Source: Fratercula arctica
Lineage: Eukaryota > Chordata > Aves > Charadriiformes > Alcidae
Direction of reading: 5' to 3'
DNA length: 64,000 nucleotides
Assembly: GCA_947846985.1 (NCBI GenBank)
Contig: CANTUZ010000003.1
Location: 57,670,096-57,734,095, forward strand
Positions within the stretch are counted from its first letter, which is position 1. Each line of letters starts with the position of its first letter. Both the position numbers and the translations under genes were made by a program. Below the pieces are notes generated by a model, which was not told the origin of the DNA, did no database searches, and was given only the letters and a program-made list of their open reading frames with translations. This document shows positions 63,621-64,000 of this stretch, in pieces.

Positions 63621-64000
63621 GATGAAGTTTCTCTAGCAAAGAGCCTTGATGGTGAACGCACATGGCAGGAGGACGGTGGGGAGAGGGAGGGAGTGACTAC
63701 CTGAGGGATGAGTTTGGGGGGAGCAGTGCAGCTCTCCTTTTGTTTCCGAGCAGACCTTTACATCTACACTCCCACTCTGTTTTGGCCCATCTCCTGGTGG
63801 AGTGGGGTAGGCTGTAATTAATAGATATTTGAGCACTGAAGAGACAGAAGTGAGTGCCTGACAGGTGCTTCCCTTGCTAGCTCAGTGGTGGTTTTGCATG
63901 GAAAGGCAATACTAATTCTGCGACCAGTTGGTATCACCTGGGAGAGCAGAGGTTAATGTTTCAGAGGAGGAGGAAAAGCTGTTTGTATGCAAGTGACATT

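Larger units (their letters stand above)
34141..64000 (+). other. ARID1B: ARID1B intron, 5' portion (continues beyond window)
   Basis: This intron starts at the donor GTAAGA (34141), and no further ARID1B exon was recognised before the window ends. Contents: T21 (34414-34434), a 38-bp tandem duplication (40659-40734), a 14-bp palindrome (41493-41506), A22 (41975-41996), a CpG island (46121-46600), a 15-bp-period A/T repeat (50707-50735), C33 (51436-51468), a short hairpin (53233-53257), a small CpG-rich patch (about 54370-54530), A39 (54776-54814) and a MIR SINE (about 59812-59996). In 34440-40650, 42000-46100, 46850-50690 and 51480-54360 I see no gene or recognisable repeat. From about 56.7 kb onward there are several A/T-rich stretches with clustered TAAT-type motifs. 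Confidence 0.85.

Noticed and set aside
1..64000. CRISPR arrays, operons, phage or bacterial mobile elements
   Set aside because: None seen. The sequence has vertebrate intron character, CR1/MIR repeats and spliced exons.
1..64000. tRNA, rRNA or snoRNA genes
   Set aside because: No cloverleaf with A/B boxes, rRNA-like stretch, or clear C/D or H/ACA box arrangement was noticed by eye; a tRNAscan/Infernal run would be decisive.

Overview
The window is vertebrate, most likely avian, nuclear DNA lying inside a single large gene on the + strand. Two short exons are recognisable, 13915-14061 and 34030-34140. Joined, they encode a Gln/Pro/Tyr-rich stretch followed by a segment containing [12 protein letters not shown] and [16 protein letters not shown]. 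This is the low-complexity N-terminal half of ARID1B (BAF250B), the ARID subunit of the BAF (mammalian SWI/SNF) chromatin remodeller. Both exons have canonical AG/GT borders, both are in phase 0, and they join in frame. The rest is intron: the end of one intron (1-13914), a complete intron of 19,968 bp (14062-34029), and the first 29.9 kb of another (34141-64000).

The bird (or at least sauropsid) assignment rests on the repeats. The recognisable interspersed elements are CR1 LINEs: a moderately diverged minus-strand copy (3614-4332), a plus-strand 3' tail (about 16729-17127) and a very old, internally deleted but long minus-strand copy (about 9762-12524). There is also one old MIR/CORE-SINE (about 59812-59996). 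No Alu, B1/B2 or L1 was seen, and repeat density is low.

Region by region: 1-13.9 kb is intron with two CR1 copies, a (TC)18 tract inside the older one, and two inverted repeats (1378-1411; 6263/6368). 14.1-34.0 kb is intron with a CR1 tail, a CpG-rich patch (26041-26490), a Z-DNA-prone tract (about 32176-32211), a possible cryptic exon (32753-32966) and a 30-base C run. 34.1-64 kb is intron with a 38-bp tandem duplication, a dense CpG island (46121-46600) holding a palindromic X-box-like site, a 33-base C run, a 39-base A run, the MIR, and several A/T-rich stretches with clustered homeodomain-type motifs that could be conserved enhancers.

No bacterial, phage, CRISPR or operon-like content was found, and I see no novel multi-gene system. 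The open reading frames here are, with the exceptions stated, chance frames in intronic DNA. The most interesting leads are regulatory or structural: the 46.1-46.8 kb CpG island, the near-perfect hairpins, the ancient CR1 and MIR relics, and the possible poison exon. Conservation cannot be judged from one sequence, so the enhancer calls are inference.
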